This document shows positions 1-5,326 of a stretch of DNA of 8,880 nucleotides, one piece after another. Position numbers and translations under genes: made by a program. Below the pieces are notes generated by a model. It had not been told where the DNA came from, did no database searches, and was given only the letters and a program-made list of their open reading frames with translations. Position 1 is the first letter of the stretch; each line of letters opens with the position of its first letter. The stretch covers positions 1-8,880 of the forward strand of contig CAMLRB010000143.1 of the NCBI GenBank assembly GCA_946482295.1, read 5' to 3'. The DNA is from an uncultured Bacteriovorax sp. (GTDB lineage: Bacteria > Bdellovibrionota > Bacteriovoracia > Bacteriovoracales > Bacteriovoracaceae).

Positions 1-8
1 ACTCGGTC

Positions 9-37
9 TTCACTGTGACAAGATTATTAGTCATTAT
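9..37 (+). promoter_or_regulatory. possible promoter for the glycosylase-like/SOD gene pair
   Basis: TTCACT (9-14) and CATTAT (32-37) are separated by 17 bases, which is the right spacing for a sigma-70 promoter, with 4 of 6 consensus matches in each box. Transcription would begin around 44 and leave a leader of about 39 bases before the ATG at 83. The match is modest, and the upstream gene is outside the window, so this is only a candidate. Confidence 0.25.
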
Positions 38-82
38 GAAGCTAAAATCCAGTTGTGTTCTTTGGTTACTAGGTTGTAACAA

Positions 83-880
83 ATGAATGAAAGACTAAAA
101 AAAACAATCGTCCAAAAGAGCGTGAGAGATTATTGCGCATGGTTTGATGCCTTAGCACAAGAAATCCTCAATGCGCATACTTTTCGAATCCGCCATTCTT
201 TTTATGAAATTACAGAAATTGAGTTTTATGTATATGACGATATTCATACCGATGCTAACTCTCATGCAACCCCCATGCAAAAAACATCATTGAAAATGGT
301 TTTTCACACACATGGACCTTCGTTCAAAGAAGGAAGTTATAAAGGAGTTGATATTTCCATGGGAAACAAAAATCGGTATGGAGGAATTCTTATTCGTGGA
401 TTAAAGGCCTTGAAAGATAATCGATTGATTGATGGCCCTTCAAAAGTCGTAGATGAAATTCTCCTTCAATACAAGGAAAGCAAAGTTAGAGATCTGTTAG
501 AGCACATTGATGTTGATATCGACGGGAATGATTTTGAACTAGTGTCTAAAGTAAACGACAAAATTGAATTATTTAAGTGTCCACGTGTGGGCCTAAGTCT
601 CAAAAAGAATTCCGAGAAAAAGATTTCATATCTTCTTAGAGACTATCGCTATCTCAAATATCCTGAGCTTTCTAAAAAAGGAAGGCCTTTCATCATTGCC
701 AGCGCGGTAGTTCATCAGAAGCAGATTGCACTTTCATCAAAAGTAAAATCTACTTATGAAACGCTCATCAAGAGAGGGAAAAAGAGAAAAGCATTTCAAT
801 TAAGTTCGACGACAACTATCAGCGAGCTAATCGAATATTATGGGCATTTATCATGCAACAAAATTAATGATAACCCCTAA
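83..880 (+). CDS. alkyladenine DNA glycosylase-like protein (distant, uncharacterised family)
   Basis: A 265-residue protein without signal peptide or membrane segment, so probably cytoplasmic. I recognise the sequence type as a family of unnamed proteins in bacteria and fungi. Its motif order parallels AAG/MPG 3-methyladenine glycosylases: EIEFY at 45-49 (AAG ETEAY, which holds the catalytic Glu and a base-stacking Tyr), D57 with SHA at 60-62 (AAG D..(S/A)H), GILIRGL at 101-107 (AAG VLIRAL), DGPS at 117-120 (AAG NGPG), and PRVGLSL at 167-173 followed by YRYL at 188-191 (AAG PRIGI..PWRF). On that alignment E47 would be the general base, with Y49 and H61 as stacking residues. The AAG segment R-T-P-R-N is missing, so activity is uncertain. 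A base-excision role is inferred, not shown. It lies 14 bases before the SOD gene and is probably cotranscribed with it. The ATG has only a weak ribosome site (AGG about 9 bases upstream). Confidence 0.6.
   Translation: MNERLKKTIVQKSVRDYCAWFDALAQEILNAHTFRIRHSFYEITEIEFYVYDDIHTDANSHATPMQKTSLKMVFHTHGPSFKEGSYKGVDISMGNKNRYGGILIRGLKALKDNRLIDGPSKVVDEILLQYKESKVRDLLEHIDVDIDGNDFELVSKVNDKIELFKCPRVGLSLKKNSEKKISYLLRDYRYLKYPELSKKGRPFIIASAVVHQKQIALSSKVKSTYETLIKRGKKRKAFQLSSTTTISELIEYYGHLSCNKINDNP
848..873. repeat. inverted repeat upstream of the SOD start
   Basis: TTATCAT (848-854) and ATGATAA (867-873) are perfect 7-base inverted arms separated by 12 bases. They end 9 bases before the SOD Shine-Dalgarno sequence and overlap the end of the upstream coding region. 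It could be an operator or a weak mRNA hairpin; the arms resemble half-sites of Fur-type boxes, but the spacing is not that of a canonical Fur or PerR site. Confidence 0.35.
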
Positions 881-881
881 T

Positions 882-889
882 AAGGAGGT
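882..889 (+). promoter_or_regulatory. perfect Shine-Dalgarno deciding a TTG start
   Basis: AAGGAGGT is fully complementary to the 3' end of 16S rRNA and sits 5 bases before the TTG at 895. This favours TTG initiation for SOD over the in-frame ATG at 925, which has no comparable site. Confidence 0.85.
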
Positions 890-894
890 CTCTC

Positions 895-1620
895 TTGTAT
901 CAAGAACAAAATCAAAATACTCAAATGGAAAGAGAATCATCGACAACAACTTCAACACTGTCTTCCTTGTGTCAGCTAAAAGCACCTTTTAAGCTAGAAC
1001 CACTCCCTTATTCAGTAGAAGCTTTAGAACCTGTTATTGATAAAGAAACGATGACTGTTCACCACGACAAACACCATAAGACCTATGTAGAGAATTTGAA
1101 TAAGTTTCTCGCAGAGGTGAAAGATCAACCGAATGATGTTGAATTGGAAAAAATTTTTAAGAACATAAATTCTTATCCTACAAGTGTGCGCAACAATGGT
1201 GGAGGGCACTGGAACCATTCCTTTTTTTGGTCCGTCCTCACTCCTGATAAAAATAAAAGAGAAATACCGAAACGACTTCAAAGAGAAATCGAAGCGACTT
1301 TTAATTCATTAGAAGATTTTAAAGCAGAGTTTGAGAAAACAGGAATTGGCCAATTTGGCTCAGGTTGGGTTTGGCTTGTACGTACGGCGAGTGGTGATTT
1401 GAAAATTTGTTCAACAAAAAATCAAGACAATCCACTCATGGGAGAGAGTGAAATATCTGGACGTCCCATTTTTACAGTCGATGTCTGGGAGCATGCATAT
1501 TATCTTAAATATCATGAGAAACGAGCAGACTATCTAAAAGGAATTTGGGAAGTTGTTAACTGGAATCAAGTTAATGCTTACGATAAAGAAGCCCTAGAGC
1601 GTATCGCTACATTCCAATAA
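895..1620 (+). CDS. sodA: superoxide dismutase, Fe/Mn family, Mn-type signature
   Basis: Converts superoxide to hydrogen peroxide and oxygen. The 241 residues contain the full family core: LPYSVEALEP (37-46), the HHDKHH helix (56-61), GGGHWNHSFFW (102-112), GSGWVWL (155-161) and DVWEHAYYL (196-204). Metal ligands by alignment with E. coli SodA are H56, H108, D196 and H200; H60 and Y64 are the second-shell residues. Q177 in KNQDNPLM takes the place of SodA Gln146 and the GGG at 102-104 also fits the Mn rather than the Fe branch; a cambialistic enzyme is possible. The first 30 or so residues are an extra, Gln/Ser/Thr-rich N-terminus with no hydrophobic stretch, so it is not a Sec signal and the enzyme is probably cytoplasmic. 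The TTG start is set by a perfect ribosome site. The gene follows the glycosylase-like gene by 14 bases and is closed by a terminator. Confidence 0.95.
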   Translation: MYQEQNQNTQMERESSTTTSTLSSLCQLKAPFKLEPLPYSVEALEPVIDKETMTVHHDKHHKTYVENLNKFLAEVKDQPNDVELEKIFKNINSYPTSVRNNGGGHWNHSFFWSVLTPDKNKREIPKRLQREIEATFNSLEDFKAEFEKTGIGQFGSGWVWLVRTASGDLKICSTKNQDNPLMGESEISGRPIFTVDVWEHAYYLKYHEKRADYLKGIWEVVNWNQVNAYDKEALERIATFQ

Positions 1621-1625
1621 TTACA

Positions 1626-1657
1626 GGGGGCATCTGTGGCCCCTTGTTTTTTATTTT
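1626..1657 (+). terminator. intrinsic terminator after SOD
   Basis: GGGG pairs with CCCC and, after one G/G mismatch, CA pairs with TG around a TCTG loop (1626-1643). A T-rich tail, TTGTTTTTTATTTT, follows at once. It starts 5 bases after the SOD stop codon and should end the 83-1620 transcript. Confidence 0.8.
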
Positions 1658-1671
1658 CGTTCTGGCATAAT
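1644..1671 (+). promoter_or_regulatory. possible promoter for the 1787-2888 genes
   Basis: TTGTTT (1644-1649) and CATAAT (1666-1671) are spaced by 16 bases. The -10 box matches 5 of 6 consensus bases, the -35 only the TTG. It would overlap the T-tract of the SOD terminator and give a leader of about 110 bases that includes the GTTRACY repeat at 1740-1767. Weak candidate. Confidence 0.3.
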
Positions 1672-1739
1672 AAGCTCATCATGAATATCTAATCATCCTC
1701 ATTTTTTTCACAAAATCATTACATTTTTAAAAAACCGCT

Positions 1740-1767
1740 AACAGTTGACTGTTAACCGTTAACTGTT
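1740..1767. repeat. GTTRACY heptamer repeats forming an imperfect palindrome
   Basis: Three heptamers follow without gaps: GTTGACT (1744-1750), GTTAACC (1751-1757) and GTTAACT (1758-1764), then a further GTT. The whole block is also an imperfect palindrome with 7-base outer arms AACAGTT (1740-1746) and AACTGTT (1761-1767). It ends 6 bases before the ribosome site of the next gene. This looks like a multi-site operator, or a hairpin in the mRNA leader; no regulator can be named. Confidence 0.6.
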
Positions 1768-1786
1768 TTTCCGAAGGAAAAATTTC

Positions 1787-2062
1787 ATGTTATTGAGACA
1801 TCTCTTGTTAGGGTTGTTTGCTTTTTTTGCTGTTGAGATTAAAAGACCTCGACTTAAAGATGCTCCTTCCATCATAGGCATTGAGACAGTGTGGGAAGAT
1901 CGCAAGCAGAAGAAAAAGAAAAAAGAGTACCACCAGAAAAAAGGAAAAAGGAGAATTCGTCCAAAGACGGAAATTCCAATGCCTAAGCATTTGAATTCCA
2001 GGCCAATGGATCATCGATTTTCTAATCAAAAATCACTCAGGCGGATGTATAGAAATTGCTAA
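1787..2062 (+). CDS. small Lys/Arg-rich protein with hydrophobic N-terminus, unknown function
   Basis: A 91-residue protein that I do not recognise. Residues 2-16 form a short hydrophobic stretch (LLRHLLLGLFAFFAV) that could be a membrane anchor or part of a signal sequence. The rest is strongly basic, with a run of five lysines near residue 43 and KKGKRRIRPK near 51-60, and would suit binding to nucleic acid or an anionic surface. The ATG is preceded by AAGGA 8 bases upstream, which argues for a real gene. Low-complexity codon content (AAA/AAG-rich) means an accidental open frame cannot be excluded. It lies 50 bases before the secreted protein gene and may share its transcript. Confidence 0.5.
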   Translation: MLLRHLLLGLFAFFAVEIKRPRLKDAPSIIGIETVWEDRKQKKKKKEYHQKKGKRRIRPKTEIPMPKHLNSRPMDHRFSNQKSLRRMYRNC

Positions 2063-2112
2063 AGAATAGGAGAGTGAGGTATGTAGGTAATATAAAATTA
2101 AGCGAGGTTCAA

Positions 2113-2616
2113 ATGAAGCTGGTTCTATTAGCAGGTATATTATTTTCTTCTTCAATGGCATTCGGTCTTGAGAAAATTGATTTCACGGGCAACTATCAAC
2201 TTGTAAGAAACGTTCAAGGACAATGTCCTCAAGAAATGGATGTTAAGTTGGTGGATTTTTCCAATCAAACATCTTCACCTTCACTAAGTTTCACATGCAA
2301 TGGTGGAGAAGAGGAAGGTTGCTCGAGGGTAATTTACCAACTGGCCGACATCAATTCAGGAAATCTTAAAAGATTCGTAGAGAATCCAATGACTGGAAAA
2401 ATTGATTCCATTTATTATTCCCACCAAGCACTGGGAGGTAATCAAATTCGCGCCTACAACCGTATGGCCAAGACAGATGGGCAATTGTTATGGGTGACGA
2501 CATTCAGCGCTGAGCTTATTGGTGATGAACTAAGCTATGTTTTTACAGAAAGAAATAAACTTATTAATACTGAACGCAATGACATTTGTCGTTTTACAAA
2601 AAATAGAGCGGAGTAA
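2113..2616 (+). CDS. secreted four-cysteine protein, unknown function
   Basis: 167 residues starting at the ATG preceded by GAGG 5 bases upstream. Residues 1-18 form a Sec signal peptide: Lys2, hydrophobic core VLLAGILF, and an SMAFG cleavage region. The mature protein begins near LEKIDFTGNYQLV and is rich in alternating polar/hydrophobic segments, suggesting a small beta-sheet domain; a lipocalin-like fold is only a guess. Cysteines at 38, 62, 70 and 159 could make two disulfides in the periplasm or outside. A longer frame from TTG at 2056 exists but would put 19 charged residues before the signal peptide and overlap the previous gene, so it was not used. The next gene, a PPIase, starts 2 bases after the stop, implying coupled translation. 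Confidence 0.75.
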   Translation: MKLVLLAGILFSSSMAFGLEKIDFTGNYQLVRNVQGQCPQEMDVKLVDFSNQTSSPSLSFTCNGGEEEGCSRVIYQLADINSGNLKRFVENPMTGKIDSIYYSHQALGGNQIRAYNRMAKTDGQLLWVTTFSAELIGDELSYVFTERNKLINTERNDICRFTKNRAE

Positions 2617-2618
2617 TT

Positions 2619-2888
2619 ATGAAAATTAGAGCACAACATATTCTCGTTGATCAGGAATTTGAGGCGAACGATCTTTTGAAAAAACTTGCTGACGGAAAAA
2701 CTTTTGAAGATCTCGCGCGTGATTTTTCTCAATGCCCATCTGGAAATAGCGGAGGAGATTTGGGAGAGTTTGGAAAAGGGATGATGGTGCCGAGCTTTGA
2801 AAAAGCCGCCTTTGCTCTAAACGTAGGAGAGATTTCCTCTCCCGTTAAAACTCAGTTCGGCTACCATCTGATCAAAAGACTTTCTTAA
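2619..2888 (+). CDS. ppiC: parvulin-type peptidyl-prolyl cis-trans isomerase, PpiC-like
   Basis: An 89-residue stand-alone parvulin domain, close to E. coli PpiC (93 residues) in length and sequence. It catalyses cis-trans isomerisation of peptide bonds preceding proline. Visible family motifs are the N-terminal QHILV with H7, SQCPSG with the active-site Cys39, GGDLGEFGKGMMVPSFEKAAF (45-65) with M56 and F60 lining the proline pocket, and QFGYHLIK with F80 and H83. There is no signal peptide, so it should be cytoplasmic. The ribosome site GCGGAG overlaps the end of the upstream secreted protein gene. The 3' end overlaps the opposing FMN reductase gene by 4 bases. Confidence 0.95.
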   Translation: MKIRAQHILVDQEFEANDLLKKLADGKTFEDLARDFSQCPSGNSGGDLGEFGKGMMVPSFEKAAFALNVGEISSPVKTQFGYHLIKRLS

Positions 2889-2894
2889 TTAAGA
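2883..2894. repeat. palindrome shared by two convergent stop codons
   Basis: TCTTAATTAAGA is a perfect 12-base palindrome holding the TAA of ppiC on the plus strand (2886-2888) and the TAA of the FMN reductase gene on the minus strand (2885-2887). It lacks a loop and a long T-run, so it is unlikely to terminate transcription. Confidence 0.7.
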
Positions 2895-3394
2895 TTAAAA
2901 ACACGCAGGAACTCATCTGTCACTTTGTTGAGTTCCTCGTGCTGACTTGGTTTACTCATCGTCGAAACAACTTGTCTGCCCATAACGTTCATTCCGATAT
3001 AAGCGCACATTAAACGCATAATCAAAACAGCTTGATGTCCGCCACCAGCACTATGGGTGGCCAGCATCGCAGGTTTGCCATTAAAAGCATCTCGCCAATT
3101 TTTGGTTGAGCGAGAAACCCAGGCAAGAAAATTATTGAATGATGGTGGTGGCCCCCCGTTATATTCAGGAGCAATGAAAATAAATCCGTCTGCGGCCAAT
3201 GGTTCTTTATAAGCGGACATGAGAGCTTCAGCTGAATGTTCAGCGTCTGATTTACTCGTATAAAGCGGAAGATTCATCTCGACGACATTAATAAGTGAAG
3301 TCTTTACGTTTTTAGTTGAAAGAAGTTTTTCTACTTCATGAGCGAGTTCAAGATTTTTTCCTACACTCGCAACGACAATGGCGATTTTTTTCAT
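2885..3394 (-). CDS. NADPH-dependent FMN reductase-family flavoprotein
   Basis: 169 residues with the flavodoxin-like fold of the NADPH-dependent FMN reductase / quinone (chromate) reductase family (SsuE, ChrR and YieF relatives). Visible are the first strand and FMN phosphate loop region KKIAIVVASVGKN (2-14), the LPLYTS segment after strand 2, and the family hallmark APEYNGGPPPSFNNFLAWVSR at about 75-95, where the PEYN loop contacts the flavin. The SAGGGH segment near 115-120 fits the second flavin-binding loop. The usual GSxRxxS phosphate loop is altered to ASVGKN, so FMN binding may differ. Likely cytoplasmic, reducing flavin or quinones with NAD(P)H; substrate unknown. The ATG follows AAAGGA by 8 bases. 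The gene diverges from the nuclease gene across 80 bases. Confidence 0.88.
   Translation of the reverse strand: MKKIAIVVASVGKNLELAHEVEKLLSTKNVKTSLINVVEMNLPLYTSKSDAEHSAEALMSAYKEPLAADGFIFIAPEYNGGPPPSFNNFLAWVSRSTKNWRDAFNGKPAMLATHSAGGGHQAVLIMRLMCAYIGMNVMGRQVVSTMSKPSQHEELNKVTDEFLRVFNLN
2907..2937. repeat. 9-bp perfect inverted repeat in the reductase 3' end
   Basis: AGGAACTCA (2907-2915) and TGAGTTCCT (2929-2937) are perfect inverted arms around a 13-base loop, inside the last codons of the minus-strand reductase gene and 18 bases beyond the ppiC stop on the plus strand. On the minus strand five Ts (2897-2901) follow after a 5-base gap, but that lies before the reductase stop codon. Confidence 0.6.
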
Positions 3395-3423
3395 TTAAAG
3401 TCCTTTAAAAGTTTTTAACATCT

Positions 3424-3452
3424 ATAGTAACCCGAAAGCTTTTCAATTTAAA
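3424..3452 (-). promoter_or_regulatory. possible promoter for the FMN reductase gene
   Basis: On the minus strand TTTAAA (3447-3452) and TACTAT (3424-3429) are 17 bases apart, each matching 4 of 6 consensus bases. The start of transcription would be near 3417, about 23 bases before the ATG and upstream of its AAAGGA ribosome site. No stronger candidate was seen in the 80-base divergent gap. Confidence 0.35.
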
Positions 3453-3474
3453 AGTCTGCTGGCACCATTATACT

Positions 3475-3936
3475 ATGAAATGGATTTTTGTTTTAAGTTT
3501 ACTGTTGTCTCTAAACAGTGTTAGCGCACAAGAATGTGCCCATAGTAAAGATCAATTCAACTGCGTAAAATTCGTCAAGAACTACGATGCGGATACGATT
3601 ACTGTCGATATACCTGGAGTCCATCCTTTAATCGGCGATAATATCAGCGTGCGGGTTGGCGGCATCGATGCTCCGGAAATAAAGGGCTCTCTTCCATGCG
3701 AAAAGGAAGCCTCTCGAAACGCTAAAAGATTGGTTGAGAATTTGCTCAAAAGCGCCAAAAAAATCACTCTCAAAAACGTCCAAAAAGATAAATATTTCCG
3801 CATACTTGCGGATGTTGATGTCGATGGGCGTGACCTTAAAGAATTGCTGCTTAAAAACCGTCTGGCCTACGCTTATGAAGGTGGGACAAAAGAAAAGCGC
3901 AATTGGTGTGGAAGGGCCACAGCTTCCGCTCCATAA
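3475..3936 (+). CDS. secreted thermonuclease (staphylococcal nuclease family)
   Basis: 153 residues. Residues 1-18 are a Sec signal peptide (MKWIF, leucine-rich core, VSA cleavage site before Gln19). The mature part is one SNase OB-fold domain that hydrolyses DNA and RNA with calcium. Catalytic residues align with Staphylococcus nuclease: D38/D40 in YDADTITV (metal site), R60 in VRVGGIDAPE (Arg35), D65 (Asp40), E68 (Glu43) and R109 in KDKYFRILADV (Arg87). C21, C30, C75 and C145 could form disulfides. It ends soon after the GGTKEKRNWC segment, as compact Gram-negative homologues do. No ribosome site precedes the ATG, which directly abuts TATACT, so initiation is unusual. The gene stands alone in orientation from the reductase and is followed 62 bases later by the PLD gene. 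Confidence 0.92.
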   Translation: MKWIFVLSLLLSLNSVSAQECAHSKDQFNCVKFVKNYDADTITVDIPGVHPLIGDNISVRVGGIDAPEIKGSLPCEKEASRNAKRLVENLLKSAKKITLKNVQKDKYFRILADVDVDGRDLKELLLKNRLAYAYEGGTKEKRNWCGRATASAP

Positions 3937-3983
3937 ATTTCTGATGTAAATATTTCAGCGTCTCACTCAAGCTGTTAGGTTTT

Positions 3984-3992
3984 TGTTAAGAT
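3984..3992 (+). promoter_or_regulatory. extended -10 promoter for the PLD-like gene
   Basis: TGTTAAGAT is an extended -10 element (TGn followed by TAAGAT at 3987-3992). Only 6 bases separate it from the ATG at 3999, so transcription would start at about the A of the start codon. No -35 box is evident, as is usual for extended -10 promoters, and no ribosome site is present. Confidence 0.5.
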
Positions 3993-3998
3993 GCGCTC

Positions 3999-5324
3999 AT
4001 GTTAAACAATCTACTTCTAATCATGGTCTTTATGACGTCGCTTTCTTTGCGACCGGCAGAGGCGTTTATTTATCCTTATGAGCAGGGAAACCGCTTAACT
4101 TTGATGGAAGATCCAAAAGATGCCGTCGAAACAAAACTTGAGATGGTCAGACAGGCCAAACATCATATCCACATCATTACTTATTTCTGGGACGATTCCA
4201 GTTTTCCTAAAAAACTCGCACATGAATTAATGAAAGCTAATGAACGTGGAGTTGAAGTGCGAATTCTTACGACATTTGTTCCAAGTGTCGCGACAGACGT
4301 TACAGGACGAGCGAAAAAATGGCTGACGCCGGAAATTCCCAATGCCGTTATGAGCTTTTTACGTTTAAAACCAGTTGAAGGACTTTCAATCTCGAATAAC
4401 TTGCATGAGAAAATTTTCTTAGTGGACGGTCAAAAGGCCATCCTAGGGGGAAGAAATATTTCTGATAGCAGTTTTCGCGGTAAAGACATGGAAGTAATGC
4501 TCGAAGGTCCTGTCGTGAATCAAGTGCAGCAGCATTTTAAAATTATGCACGATTTTCTCACACAGCTGGAAATCAATAGTGCGTGTCGCTCGCAGATAGA
4601 ATTTTGTATGGACATGACCCAGTCCTATTACCAGACACTCTTTTATGAAAATGATCCTTCGTTTTTTCCAGAGCAACCTGTATTTGAAAATGGTGTGACG
4701 GCAAGAATTCTCACCCACGAAGCTGTTTTGAAACAACACATGCATACTTTCAATATCAAGCAACGTCTTTATATGACCGACGATATTATGAATACTGTCT
4801 TAAAAACAGAATTCAAAACTCTTCGGGCCTACAACTATTTCATCATTCCAACAGATGATTATAAAGATTTTCTTTTAAAAAATATTAAGGCCGGAAAAGA
4901 TATTAAGGTCATCACCAATAGCAAACGTTCTGCCGCCTTTGTGAGTAACAAAGGTTACCTCTATAGTCTTCCAGATCTAAAAGAACTGGCCCGTAAAGGA
5001 CTCAATATTTATCAATGGAACGGTGACGGAGAACTCGCTTATCTCCATGAGAAAGTGATGATTTTCGATGAAGACCACGTCATGATTGGTTCTCACAATT
5101 TTGGAATTGGATCAACAAGCGTTAGTAACGAAATAGCGATAGAATTTAAATCTCCGGAAATTGCCTCACGTCTTATTCAGATTTTTGATCAAGAAATCAG
5201 TGACGAAAAATTGACGAAAAAAGCACGTGAAAAAACTTTTAACCGCGAAATTGACGAAGACAGCAATTGGGTTAAATTCTTGCGTACAAATCTTATTGGC
5301 GATATTCTTCAAGAGCTCTATTAA
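3999..5324 (+). CDS. secreted phospholipase D-like protein with two HKD motifs
   Basis: 441 residues, a phospholipase D / cardiolipin synthase superfamily enzyme acting on phosphodiester bonds, probably of phospholipids. Residues 1-22 look like a Sec signal peptide with an AEA cleavage site before Phe23, so the enzyme is exported. The first HKD motif is LHEKIFLVDGQKAILGGRN (H136, K138, D143, N153); the second is LHEKVMIFDEDHVMIGSHN (H350, K352, D357, N367). Both are complete, so one active site from two half-domains is expected. Local similarity is to soluble YmdC/ClsC-like members rather than membrane-anchored ClsA, with a long spacer between the motifs (about 200 residues). Substrate could be lipid or nucleic acid. 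The methyltransferase gene begins 2 bases after the stop. The ATG has no ribosome site but a well-placed -10 element. Confidence 0.92.
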   Translation: MLNNLLLIMVFMTSLSLRPAEAFIYPYEQGNRLTLMEDPKDAVETKLEMVRQAKHHIHIITYFWDDSSFPKKLAHELMKANERGVEVRILTTFVPSVATDVTGRAKKWLTPEIPNAVMSFLRLKPVEGLSISNNLHEKIFLVDGQKAILGGRNISDSSFRGKDMEVMLEGPVVNQVQQHFKIMHDFLTQLEINSACRSQIEFCMDMTQSYYQTLFYENDPSFFPEQPVFENGVTARILTHEAVLKQHMHTFNIKQRLYMTDDIMNTVLKTEFKTLRAYNYFIIPTDDYKDFLLKNIKAGKDIKVITNSKRSAAFVSNKGYLYSLPDLKELARKGLNIYQWNGDGELAYLHEKVMIFDEDHVMIGSHNFGIGSTSVSNEIAIEFKSPEIASRLIQIFDQEISDEKLTKKAREKTFNREIDEDSNWVKFLRTNLIGDILQELY

Positions 5325-5326
5325 TC

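Noticed and set aside
1024..1281. 85-codon minus-strand frame inside the SOD gene
   Set aside because: The plus frame is an unambiguous SOD with all metal ligands; the antisense product has no recognisable feature.
1808..2029. 73-codon minus-strand frame opposite the small basic protein
   Set aside because: Its Phe/Leu-rich product is the mirror of the AAA/AAG-rich plus strand, and the plus frame has a proper ribosome site. The choice is less certain here than elsewhere.
2056..2112. Upstream TTG start for the secreted four-cysteine protein
   Set aside because: It would add 19 charged residues before a clear signal peptide and overlap the preceding gene; the ATG at 2113 has a GAGG ribosome site.
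3734..3949. 71-codon plus frame overlapping the nuclease 3' end
   Set aside because: Lies within the conserved SNase domain in another frame, with no independent support.
3937..3998. Terminator between the nuclease and PLD genes
   Set aside because: CAGC and GCTG arms precede a TTTTT run, but the stem is only 4 bases and the T-run is displaced by four bases; too weak to call.
4443..4763. 106-codon minus-strand frame inside the PLD gene
   Set aside because: Opposite strand of a complete two-HKD enzyme; a shadow frame.
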